Shown one piece after another: positions 55,662-64,000 of a stretch of DNA of 64,000 nt. The position numbers and the translations under genes are program-made. The stretch is from Mesorhizobium huakuii. Lineage in GTDB: Bacteria; Pseudomonadota; Alphaproteobacteria; Rhizobiales; Rhizobiaceae. Under the pieces are notes generated by a model. It had not been told where the DNA came from. It ran no database searches and was given only the letters and a program-made list of their open reading frames with translations. Numbering within the stretch: the first letter of the stretch is position 1; the number at the start of each line of letters is the position of its first letter. The stretch covers positions 7,002,001 to 7,066,000 of the forward strand of contig NZ_CP050296.1 in the NCBI RefSeq assembly GCF_014189455.1, written 5' to 3'.

Positions 55662-56870
55662 TCACAAAAGCCGAAGTAGCCGCCGCGTCAGCACTCTCCA
55701 GCCCGTCAAGGGCACGTCGATCAGGCCCGGCATCGGGTCTCTTGCCTGGAATGTCGCCCAAGCCCGTACTTTGGCGAATGAGCTGAAATAGGCCCGCTTC
55801 GTCAGCCGGCCGCTTGAGATCAGTCTGCCGGCCGCCACCATGTCCCGAACCAGATACATCCACGACGTAGCAGGCCGGGCTGAGGCTGTCGGCACCGTTT
55901 GGCCCGATTTGATCGCCCAAAGCATAGCGCCGAGGTCGACGCCGGCGGCGGGGCCCAGTCCAAACCATGTCCAGGGCCGAGGATTGACGTCGAGCACCTT
56001 CATCGAACCATCGCGCGCGTCGCGCTTGAATTCGACCTCGACCAGCCCGTGATGCGCGATCGACCCAAGCAGTCGGCGCGCGGCGTCGATCAGTTGCGGT
56101 TCATCGACAACCTCCACGAACGTGCTGGTGTAACCGAAGTCGACCGGATATTGCCGCGTACGACGGGCGGTGAATTCCGCCACCGGCGCGCCCTTATTCC
56201 AGAGCGCCGCATAGGAGAACTGGCTCTCTCCTCCGCCCGGTATCATTTCCTGAACCACGACATTTCCGCCGCCGATCTCTTCGGCACCCCAGCTGTAGGC
56301 CGTCAAAAACGATGCCTTGTCATGGGTCAGAACGGCCTTGGCGCGCGCAAAACGGCTGCGCCCGCCCATGTTCGGCTTCAGGATGACGGGAAAGCGAAGG
56401 TCGGCTGCCGCTGCCTGCTCGAGCGAGGTGATCTCATAGGTCAGCGGAACGGCGAGCCCCAGTTCGCGCGCCCGGCGATAGAGCAACGGCTTTTCACAGA
56501 CCCATTTCAGTTGCTCCCAGCGTGGTAGCACAACGTCGAATATGGCGGACAACTGGTCGATCGATTGCGACACAAAACGAACTTCAGGATCGCCGCCGGC
56601 GATCAGCAGGAAGCCACCCAGCCCCTGAACCTTGGCCAGATTGAGCAGGAAGGCGACGGCACCACCGTCATCGGGACCGGGCCAGGTCATTGTCCGCTGG
56701 GCATATCGCGAAAAGCTGGGCAACGGGGTGTCGTTGCTCACCAGCCAGACAGGCACTTTCTGGGCGCCGAAGCTCCTGGCCAACGCCAGCGTCCCGTGCG
56801 CCCCGCCAAGAATGAGCACCCCGGCGGACCGGTTGGGAAGACGATCGTCCATCTCTGGCTGGGGATGCAT
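55662..56870 (-). CDS. ATP-grasp superfamily ligase
   Basis: A 402-residue ATP-grasp enzyme. The N-terminal domain starts AGVLILGGAHGTLALARSFG; the ATP-grasp part has FPVILKPNMGGRSRFARAKA for nucleotide binding, VVVQEMIPGGGESQFSYAAL, and the metal-ligand region VEVEFKRDARDGSMKVLDVN followed by PRPWTW. This class joins a carboxylate to an amine or thiol via acyl phosphate. It precedes the flavoprotein gene on the minus strand. No peptide carrier or precursor was found, so the product is unknown. Confidence 0.82.
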   Translation of the reverse strand: MHPQPEMDDRLPNRSAGVLILGGAHGTLALARSFGAQKVPVWLVSNDTPLPSFSRYAQRTMTWPGPDDGGAVAFLLNLAKVQGLGGFLLIAGGDPEVRFVSQSIDQLSAIFDVVLPRWEQLKWVCEKPLLYRRARELGLAVPLTYEITSLEQAAAADLRFPVILKPNMGGRSRFARAKAVLTHDKASFLTAYSWGAEEIGGGNVVVQEMIPGGGESQFSYAALWNKGAPVAEFTARRTRQYPVDFGYTSTFVEVVDEPQLIDAARRLLGSIAHHGLVEVEFKRDARDGSMKVLDVNPRPWTWFGLGPAAGVDLGAMLWAIKSGQTVPTASARPATSWMYLVRDMVAAGRLISSGRLTKRAYFSSFAKVRAWATFQARDPMPGLIDVPLTGWRVLTRRLLRLL

Positions 56871-57134
56871 CTGTCAATTCCGGCAAACGGCACGCGATGG
56901 CAAGTTTCCCGGCGAACCGATTGACCGCCTGCAATATTTAAGCGACCTCTAATAATTCAAAGCGCCCGGTACTGCTGATTGTCCTTAGTCAGGCAATGGC
57001 ATGGAAAGCACACCCCTTATCCCTCGGCAATAGCCGTCTGTATCGGAACAGGTAGAACCTTGGCCGATTGTTGTAGCCGCCAGTAGAAAGTCTCGCGCCG
57101 GGCACCGGCCCGGCAACGAGAATTCGCGCTTCAA

Positions 57135-57566
57135 TTAATTCGTCACGACAATGCGCGTGTTGCCGAAGCCCACTTCCCGCACCATCGAATAGAAGGTCGC
57201 GGCATTGGCCGTGTGCAGCCGCACGCAGCCATGCGAGGCCGGGCGGCCGAGTTGCCTGACGGCGCCCGTCCCATGGATGGCATAGCCGCCATGGAAGAAC
57301 ACGGAATAAGGCATCGGCGACATGTCGTATTTGCGCGAATACCACATCCGCGCGGTCCGCTGCGGTCGGTACGTGCCACGCGGCGTGAAATAACCCGGAC
57401 GCGCGGTCGATACGACCCAGCGATAAACCTCCGACCCGTATCGCACCGTCATCGTCTGCGACGACACGTCGATATTCGCTTCCAACATCGCCGCGTAACT
57501 TGCGGACGGCGTACCAAACAGCGCGGTTGCCAACATCGCCGCTGCTACGAGAAAGAACTTCCTCAT
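57135..57566 (-). CDS. L,D-transpeptidase (YkuD domain)
   Basis: A 143-residue exported enzyme that crosslinks peptidoglycan or attaches proteins to it. The signal peptide is MRKFFLVAAAMLATALFGTP, ending near SYA. The catalytic motif is HGGYAIHGTGAVRQLGRPAS followed by HGCVRLHTANA, with the nucleophile Cys. The short length means a bare catalytic domain without LysM or other binding modules. It stands alone, with about 260 bp to the ATP-grasp gene. Confidence 0.92.
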   Translation of the reverse strand: MRKFFLVAAAMLATALFGTPSASYAAMLEANIDVSSQTMTVRYGSEVYRWVVSTARPGYFTPRGTYRPQRTARMWYSRKYDMSPMPYSVFFHGGYAIHGTGAVRQLGRPASHGCVRLHTANAATFYSMVREVGFGNTRIVVTN

Positions 57567-57786
57567 GCGATCAAACCCCTTTGATTGCCCCTTGCCTGCT
57601 TGCCATCACGTTGTTTTTCACCTTTTTAATGGCACTGAACAAATAGCACACAGTCCTTGATCAATTCGCCAATCCAAAGCAGCGAATTTGAACGATTTCC
57701 CGCGATAGTTGCCGTAACGACACGTCGCAGGGACTTGATTGCCGGCGGGCTTGCAATGCAACGTCGATCGCTGCTCAACTCTACCG

Positions 57787-59060
57787 ATGAACGAGACTCC
57801 TCCAAGCAATCGATGACAGGCGCGACGATGTCGTCGCGCTGACCGCCGACCTCATCCGTTTTCCGACCATCAACCCACCCGGCGAAGCCTACCGGCCATG
57901 CGCCGAATATCTTGGCGCGCGGCTGAGGAAGCGTGGTTTTGAAACGGAATTCATCCGCGCCGAAGGCACGCCCGGCGACACCGATCGCTACCCGCGCGTC
58001 AATGTCGTGGCCCGGTTCGACGGCCGGTCACCCGGCGCCTGCGTCCACTTCAATTCACACATCGACGTGGTCGAGGCTGGTGACGGCTGGACGGTCGATC
58101 CCTTTGCCGGCGTCGTCAAGGACGGCAGGGTCTATGGCGCGGCGCCTGCGACATGAAGGGCGGCCTGGCTGCGTCGATCATCGCCGCCGAAGCCTTCATG
58201 GACGTTTATCCCGACTTTCCCGGAGCCATCGAGATATCGGGCACCGTCGACGAGGAGTCCGGCGGCTTCGGCGGTGTCGCCCATCTGGCCGGGCTCGGCT
58301 ATTTCTCCAAACCCAGGGTCGACCACGTCATCATTCCTGAGCCGTTGAACAAGGACCGCATCTGCCTTGGTCATCGCGGTGTTTGGTGGGCGGAGATCGA
58401 GACCAAGGGCGAGATCGCGCACGGTTCGATGCCGTTCCTCGGCGACAATGCGGTGCGCCACATGGGTGCCGTGTTGCAGGCCTTCGAGGACGAACTGTTC
58501 CCGGCGCTCGACCGCAAGATGACGCGCATGCCGGTGGTGCCCGAAGGTGCAAAACGCTCAACCATGAACATCAATTCCATCCATGGCGGCCAGACCGAGG
58601 ATTTCCGGCCCGGCCTGCCCTCGCCCAACGTGCCCGATTCCTGCCGGCTGACCATCGACCGCCGCTTCCTGCTCGAGGAAGATCTCGCCACGGTCAAAGG
58701 CGAAGTGACCGGCATTCTCGAGCGGCTGAAGCGCGAGCGCAAAAGTTCGACTACGAGATCCGCGACCTGATGGAAGTGCTGCCGCTGATGACCGAACGCG
58801 ACGCGCCGGTGGTCAAGGCGGTGGCGCAAGGCATTCACGCGATCTTCGACCGCGAGCCCGACTACGTCATCTCGCCCGGCACCTATGACCAGAAGCACAT
58901 TGCCCGCATCGGCCACATCTACGACTGCATCGCCTATGGGCCCGGCATTCTCGACCTCGCCCACCGGCCGGACGAGTGGGTCGGCATAGCGGACATGGTG
59001 GAATCGGCCAAGGTAATGGCGATCGGCCTCAACGTGCTGCTGCGCGGCACAACCGAATGA
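57787..59060 (+). pseudogene. M20-family deacylase (ArgE/DapE type), multiply frameshifted
   Basis: A zinc amidohydrolase. The body reads DDVVALTADLIRFPTINPPG, then VHFNSHIDVVEAGDGWTVDP (zinc His/Asp), breaks at 58137-58142, resumes ATG AAG as MKGGLAASIIAAEAF, ISGTVDEESGGFGG with the catalytic Glu pair, breaks again at AAAA (58741-58744) and ends KFDYEIRDLMEVLPLMTERD to RGTTE. One C restores GRVYGRGACDMKGG and one A restores the end, giving about 425 residues. ATG 57787 (MNETPPSN) is also out of frame with the body, so the start is unresolved. It lies upstream of an oligopeptide ABC transporter and may process its substrate. Confidence 0.82.
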
Positions 59061-59184
59061 TCGGCCTGCGGCGCAAAAACATTTCTCCTGGCGCGGCGCG
59101 ACAGCACGAAACGCAATTTACTCCCGCGCGAAATCACGCTTCTATCCCCAGGCTTAAGCATTTGAGCACATGGGGAGTTCAGCG

Positions 59185-60663
59185 ATGAAACTGTGGAAGA
59201 CCCTTCTGGCCGCTGCCGTGCTGGCGCTCGCAACCGCCACTTCGGCGTTTGCCGCCCGGACCGATCTCGTCATCGGCATTCCGCTTGAACCCCCGCATCT
59301 CGACCCGACAGCGGGAGCGGCCGCGGCAATCCGGGAGGTCACCTACGCCAACATCTTCGAAGGTCTTACGCGTATCGGCCCGAACAGCGAAGTCCTGCCG
59401 GATCTGGCTGAGAGCTGGACCGTTTCAGATGACGGCAAGGTCTACACCTTCAAGCTGCACACGGGCGTGAAATTCCACGACGGGAGCGATTTCAGCGCCG
59501 ACGACGTGAAGTTCTCGCTCGACCGTGCCCGCGCGGAAAACTCCGTCAACGCGCAAAAGCAGCTCTTTGCCGCCATCGACAAGGTCGACGTGGTCGACCC
59601 CGCCACCGTGAAGGTGACGCTCACCCACCCGCAGGGCTCGTTCCTCTACAATATGGGCTGGGGCGACGCGGTGATCGTGTCGCCGAAATCCGCCGACACC
59701 AACAAGGAAAAGCCTGTTGGCACCGGCCCCTTCAAGTTCGAGAACTGGGCCAAGGGTTCATCGATCACCCTGGTGAAATCAGATCATTACTGGGGCGCCC
59801 CTGCTTTTCTGGAAAAGGTCGAGTTCCGCATCGTTCCCGATGCCGCGGCGGCGGTACCGGCGCTGCTTTCCGGCGACATACAGGCTTTCCCCTTCTTCGA
59901 TCCCGACAGCGTCTCCCAGGTCAAGGATGATCCGCGCTTCAAGGTGGTGGTCGGCGCGACCGAAGGCGAGACCATCCTGTCCATCAACAACAAGAAGCCG
60001 CCCTTCGACAAGCTGCAGGTGAGGCAGGCGATCTCCTACGCGCTCGACCGCAAGGCGATCATCGACGGCGCCTCGGCCGGGCTCGGCCTGCCGATCGGCT
60101 CGCATATGTCGCCGGCCAACAAATATTATGTCGACCTCACCGGCCGCTATCCGCACGACGTGGCCAAGGCCAAGGAACTGCTCAAGGAGGCAGGACTGGA
60201 GAATGGCTTCAAGGCCACGTTGAGGCTGCCGCCGACCTCCTATGCACGGCTCGGCGGCGAGATCATCGCCTCGCAGCTCCGCGATGTCGGCATCAACCTC
60301 GAGATTATCCCCGTCGAATGGGCGCAGTGGCTGGACCAGGTGTTCACCAAGAAGGACTACGACCTGACCATCGTCTCCCATACCGAGCCGAACGACATCG
60401 ATATCTACGCACGCAAGGACTACTATTTCAACTACGACAACCCTGCCTTCAACAAGGTCATTGCCGATCTGGAGCTGACGTCCGACGAGGCCAAGCGCAA
60501 GGACTTGTATGCGCAAGCGCAAAAGATCCTGGCCGACGACGCCGTGGTCGGCTTCCTCTACGAACTGCCCAAGGTCGGGGTTTGGGACGCCAAGCTGCAA
60601 GGCCTGTGGGAAAACGCACCAATCCCCGCCAACGACCTGACCAAGGTGAAGTGGTCGGATTGA
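59185..60663 (+). CDS. ABC transporter substrate-binding protein, oligopeptide/dipeptide family
   Basis: A 492-residue periplasmic binding protein (SBP_bac_5). The signal peptide is LLAAAVLALATATSAFA from ATG 59185, which has GGGGAG upstream. Family segments are GIPLEPPHLDPTAGAAAAIR, TFKLHTGVKFHDGSDFSADD and VRQAISYALDRKAIIDGASA. It captures a peptide or peptide-like ligand for the permeases that follow. A hairpin terminator separates it from them, which would give excess binding protein. Confidence 0.92.
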   Translation: MKLWKTLLAAAVLALATATSAFAARTDLVIGIPLEPPHLDPTAGAAAAIREVTYANIFEGLTRIGPNSEVLPDLAESWTVSDDGKVYTFKLHTGVKFHDGSDFSADDVKFSLDRARAENSVNAQKQLFAAIDKVDVVDPATVKVTLTHPQGSFLYNMGWGDAVIVSPKSADTNKEKPVGTGPFKFENWAKGSSITLVKSDHYWGAPAFLEKVEFRIVPDAAAAVPALLSGDIQAFPFFDPDSVSQVKDDPRFKVVVGATEGETILSINNKKPPFDKLQVRQAISYALDRKAIIDGASAGLGLPIGSHMSPANKYYVDLTGRYPHDVAKAKELLKEAGLENGFKATLRLPPTSYARLGGEIIASQLRDVGINLEIIPVEWAQWLDQVFTKKDYDLTIVSHTEPNDIDIYARKDYYFNYDNPAFNKVIADLELTSDEAKRKDLYAQAQKILADDAVVGFLYELPKVGVWDAKLQGLWENAPIPANDLTKVKWSD

Positions 60664-60686
60664 TTTCGCCCTTCCGAGAAATGCGT

Positions 60687-60725
60687 GGCTCCGGAAGTAA
60701 ACCTGCTTCCGGAGCCCGCCTTTTT
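60687..60725 (+). terminator. Intra-operon terminator/attenuator hairpin
   Basis: GGCTCCGGAAG and CTTCCGGAGCC form a perfect 11-bp stem with an 8-nt loop, followed by CGCC and TTTTT. It lies between the binding protein and permease genes and probably terminates part of the transcripts. Confidence 0.85.
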
Positions 60726-60742
60726 CCGGCACGTTGGAACGG

Positions 60743-61690
60743 ATGACCACCTACCTCCTCAAGCGCCTCGCCATCTCGCTTGCCACGCTGGTGCTGGCGT
60801 CCATCGTGGTGTTCGCCGTGCTCGAAATCCTGCCCGGCGACCCGGCGCGACTGATGCTGGGCATGAACGCCAGCGCCGACCAGGTCGAACTCCTGCGCAA
60901 CCAGATGGGCCTCAACGCCCCGCTTGCCCTGCGCTATCTGCACTGGGCCAGCGGCCTGCTCAGCCTCGATTTCGGCCGCTCCTACACCTATTCGGTGCCG
61001 GTCATCGATCTCGTGCGCGAACGGCTTGCCGTCTCGCTGCCCCTGGCGCTGATCGCGCTGGCGCTCTCCACCATCATCGCGATACCCGTCGGCCTGTTTT
61101 CCGCCAGCCGGCGCGGACGCGCCGGCGACACGATTTCCATGGGCGCGGCACAGCTTGGCGTCGCCGTGCCCAATTTCTGGTTCGCGCTGGTGCTGATCTA
61201 CATCTTCGCCGTATGGCTGCGGCTGGTCCCGGCCGGCGGCTTTCCCGGCTGGAGCGCCGGCGTCTGGCCGGCGCTGAAATCGCTGCTTCTGCCGGCGATC
61301 GCCCTTGCCTTGCCGCAGGCGGCGATCTTGGCGCGCGTCACCCGCTCGGCGCTGATCGAGGTGTTGAACGAGGACTATATCCGCACCGCCCGCGCCAAGG
61401 GCCTGCCCTATCGCGCCGTGCTGTGGCGGCATGCGCTGCGCAACGCCATGATCCCGGTGCTGACCATACTCGGCCTGCAATTCGCCTTCCTGCTCGCCGG
61501 CACCATCATCATCGAGAATATCTTCTATCTCCCCGGCCTCGGCCGGCTGGTGTTCCAGGCGATCACCCAGCGCGACCTGATCGTCGTCGAAAGCGTCGTC
61601 ATGCTGCTGGTCGCCGCCGTCATTGCCGTCAACCTCATCGTCGACCTTTCCTATGCGGTCGTCGATCCGCGCCTGAGAAGCCGGCAATGA
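60743..61690 (+). CDS. Peptide ABC transporter permease (DppB type)
   Basis: A 315-residue inner-membrane permease with six helices. It starts TTYLLKRLAISLATLVLASI, has EILPGDPARLMLGMNASADQ typical of DppB proteins, and the EAA-loop region RTARAKGLPYRAVLWRHALR. ATG 60743 is preferred over TTG 60734. Its stop overlaps the next permease start by 4 nt. Confidence 0.92.
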   Translation: MTTYLLKRLAISLATLVLASIVVFAVLEILPGDPARLMLGMNASADQVELLRNQMGLNAPLALRYLHWASGLLSLDFGRSYTYSVPVIDLVRERLAVSLPLALIALALSTIIAIPVGLFSASRRGRAGDTISMGAAQLGVAVPNFWFALVLIYIFAVWLRLVPAGGFPGWSAGVWPALKSLLLPAIALALPQAAILARVTRSALIEVLNEDYIRTARAKGLPYRAVLWRHALRNAMIPVLTILGLQFAFLLAGTIIIENIFYLPGLGRLVFQAITQRDLIVVESVVMLLVAAVIAVNLIVDLSYAVVDPRLRSRQ

Positions 61691-62556
61691 CGCTGCACAT
61701 CGACATCCCTGAGGAGACGTTCAGCTCCATCCTGGCCAAGGCTTTCAGGAACACAGCATTCGTCACCGGCTTCGTCATCACCTTGCTGATCCTGGCGATG
61801 GCTGTCGTCTCCTATATCTGGACGCCTTACGATGTGACGAAGCTGGTCATATCAGACAAGACGCAAGGCCCCTCGCTGGCCCATTGGTTCGGCACCGACC
61901 ATTTCGGCCGCGACATCCTGTCGATGATCATGGTCGGCGCCCGCAATTCAATCGCCGTGGCGCTTGTCGCGGTCGGCATCGGCATGGGCATAGGCGTGCC
62001 GCTCGGCGCTTTCGCCGCCGCGCGTGGCGGCTTGGTCGATGAAGCGCTGATGCGCATCAACGATCTGGTCTTCGCCTTCCCGGCACTGCTGTCGGCGATC
62101 ATGATCACCGCCATCTTCGGGCCAGGTGCCGTCAATGCCATCATCGCCATCGGCATCTTCAACATTCCGGTGTTTGCCCGCGTCGCCCGCGCCGGCGCGC
62201 TGGCGATCTGGCCGCGCGAGTTCATCCTGGCCGCACGCGCCGCGGGAAAAAGCAGCACGCAGATATCGATCGAACATGTGCTGCCCAACATCGCCACGCT
62301 GCTCCTGGTGCAAGGCACCATCCAGTTCGCGCTCGGCATCCTGGCCGAGGCCGGGCTTTCCTATCTCGGCCTCGGCGCGCAGCCGCCAATGCCGAGCTGG
62401 GGCCGCATGCTGTTCGACGCGCAGACGCGCATGGTGGTGGCACCGTGGATGGCGATCTTTCCCGGCATGGCGATCGTCATCACGGTGCTCGGCCTGAACC
62501 TCCTGGGCGACGGCATCGCCGACATCCTCGACCCGAAATCGCGGCGGCAGCGATGA
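61687..62556 (+). CDS. Peptide ABC transporter permease (DppC type)
   Basis: A 289-residue permease with an N-terminal cytoplasmic stretch and six helices. Characteristic parts are LAHWFGTDHFGRDILSMIMV and the EAA loop REFILAARAAGKSSTQISIE followed by HVLPNIATLLL. It pairs with the preceding DppB-type protein. ATGA overlaps couple it to both neighbours. Confidence 0.92.
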   Translation: MTLHIDIPEETFSSILAKAFRNTAFVTGFVITLLILAMAVVSYIWTPYDVTKLVISDKTQGPSLAHWFGTDHFGRDILSMIMVGARNSIAVALVAVGIGMGIGVPLGAFAAARGGLVDEALMRINDLVFAFPALLSAIMITAIFGPGAVNAIIAIGIFNIPVFARVARAGALAIWPREFILAARAAGKSSTQISIEHVLPNIATLLLVQGTIQFALGILAEAGLSYLGLGAQPPMPSWGRMLFDAQTRMVVAPWMAIFPGMAIVITVLGLNLLGDGIADILDPKSRRQR

Positions 62557-64000
62557 GCCTGCTGGAGATCGAGAACCTGTCGCTGACCATCGGCGAGACG
62601 CAGATCCTGAAAGACATGGAGCTTTCCGTCGCGCCCGGCGAAGTGATGGGGCTGGTCGGCGAATCCGGCTCCGGTAAGTCGATGACGGCGCTGACGGTGA
62701 TGCAGCTTCTGCCGTATGCCGCGCGCGCCACCGGCCGCGTCTCGTTCGATGGCATCGATATCCTCGCGGCAAGCGAGGACCAGATGTGCGCGCTGCGCGG
62801 CGACGACATCGGCATGGTGTTCCAGGAGCCGATGACGGCGCTCAACCCGGTCAAGACCATCGGTGAACAGGTGGCCGAAGGCATACGCTGGCATACCAAG
62901 GCCACGCGCGCGGCAGCCGAGGAGCGGGCGCGCAAAATGCTCGACCGCGTCGGTCTGCCCGAGGCGAAATTCCCGCTGTCGCGCTATCCGCACGAACTGT
63001 CGGGCGGCCAGCGCCAGCGTGTCGTCATCGCCATCGCTTGCGCGCTGAAACCGAAGCTCTTGATCGCCGACGAGCCGACCACGGCGCTCGACGTGGTGCT
63101 GCAGGCACAGATCCTCGACTTGTTGCTCGACCTTGTCGCGGAGAGCCGTATGGGCCTGCTGCTGATCTCGCACGACCTCGCCGTCGTGACCGAGATGGCC
63201 GACCGTATCACCATCCTGCGCCGCGGTGAGGTGATGGAGGCCGGCGACACCGCCCGCACATTGTCCGAACAGCTCCACCCCCTACACGCGCCAGTTGGCG
63301 CAGGCCTCGATGCACGTGCCGGCACGCGCCAGGCCACACGATACAAGTCAGGGCAAGCCCCTGCTTCAGGTCGAAGGCGTGACCCGCGACTATCCCGGCC
63401 GCCGCGCCTCGCTGTTTCGGCGCGCGCCGACCATCCGCGCCGTGGACGATGTCTCCCTGTCGATGGCGCCGGGTCAGTCGGTGGCGCTGGTCGGCCGCTC
63501 CGGCTGCGGCAAGTCAACGCTTGCCCGCATGATCCTGGCGCTGGACAAGCCGAGCGCGGGCACGATCCGCTTTCGCGGAGAAACCGTCACCGGCAAGGGC
63601 GAAGCCGAATTGAAGCCGGCCCGGCGCGACATGCAGGTCGTCTTCCAGGATCCCTATGGCTCCTTCGATCCGCGCCAGAAGGTCGAAAAACTGGTCGCAG
63701 AGCCCTTGCACGTGCTGGACAAGAAACCGACGCGCGCCGAGCGCCGCGAGATGGTGGCGCATGCGCTGCACGAGGTCGGCCTCGACCAGCGCGACATGGA
63801 CAAGTACCCGCACGAATTTTCAGGCGGCCAGCGCCAGCGCCTGTCGATCGCCCGCGCCATCATCACCCGTCCCAAGCTGGTTGTTGCAGACGAGCCGGTC
63901 TCGGCGCTCGATGTCTCGATCCGCGCCCAGATCCTAGATCTGTTCGCCGAGCTCAACCAGAAACTCGGCATCGCCTATCTCTTCATCACCCACGACCTGA
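62553..64000 (+). pseudogene. Fused double ATP-binding protein of the peptide transporter, frameshifted and cut by window end
   Basis: Two ABC domains in one polypeptide, like GsiA or DppD-DppF fusions. Domain 1 has LVGESGSGKSMTALTVM, ELSGGQRQRVVIAIACAL and LLIADEPTTALD. The frame breaks at a run of five C (63278-63282); removing one gives LHPYTRQLAQASMHVPAR and domain 2 with LVGRSGCGKSTLARMIL, EFSGGQRQRLSIARAI and LVVADEPVSALD. The sequence ends within the switch region (FITHDL) at base 64000 without a stop. It powers the two permeases encoded just upstream. Confidence 0.88.

Overview
The window looks like a chromosomal segment of a rhizobial alphaproteobacterium of the Mesorhizobium type. 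Support comes from high GC, a RirA iron regulator, a HmuP-PSTUV haem-uptake system, the AcpXL/LpxXL very-long-chain lipid A locus, a PutA/Lrp pair, and several families of short intergenic palindromes typical of these genomes. No integrase, transposase, phage gene, CRISPR array or rRNA was seen.

Layout. 1-1.2 kb: two converging acyltransferase-3 genes. 1.4-5.4 kb: a form II aerobic CO-dehydrogenase-like operon (coxS-coxL-coxM, minus strand) with heptamer hairpins in both gaps. 5.6-9 kb: a NosP (FIST)/NahK hybrid kinase pair facing a LuxR-type response regulator. 9.2-10.6 kb: a two-gene gentisate/homogentisate-type tail (FAH-family hydrolase and zeta-class GST isomerase). 10.6-18.4 kb: transporter/regulator pairs (MFS/HxlR, EamA/MocR, LysR/MFS) around a zinc alcohol dehydrogenase. 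18.6-21.2 kb: MaoC dehydratase, phasin, DUF445 protein. 21.3-30.5 kb: the iron/haem region: rirA, hmuVUTSP on the minus strand and, divergently, haem receptor, small periplasmic protein, TonB and a haem-degrading monooxygenase. 30.6-36 kb: glycosyltransferase, putA, putR. 36-42.5 kb: di-haem peroxidase with a FixH/YtkA-like partner, a KdgK-type sugar kinase, aldose epimerase, succinate-semialdehyde dehydrogenase, AEC transporter. 42.5-48.1 kb: caspase-TPR protein, histidine phosphatase, two odd tandem tRNA-like genes, slipin. 48.3-53.4 kb: acpXL-fabF2XL-fabF1XL-adh2XL-lpxXL. 53.5-57.6 kb: methyltransferase, flavin oxidoreductase, ATP-grasp enzyme, L,D-transpeptidase. 57.8-64 kb: ArgE/DapE-type deacylase and an oligopeptide ABC transporter cut by the window end.

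The haem region is the clearest integrated system. A TGA-N9-TCA box (RirA-type iron-responsive operator) lies in the hmuP/receptor divergent promoter and another lies upstream of rirA, where a second Irr/ICE-like palindrome also sits. This suggests iron-dependent control of uptake across the outer membrane (receptor, TonB), periplasm (HmuT) and inner membrane (HmuUV), followed by cytoplasmic handling (HmuS, monooxygenase).

Nine otherwise well-conserved genes are broken by single-base frameshifts. Six of the breaks are the loss of one base from a CC/GG doublet in a GCC/GGC-rich context, always leaving CGCG. That recurrent signature points to consensus or sequencing error rather than nine independent pseudogenes, so these genes are described by their apparent intact product with the break noted.
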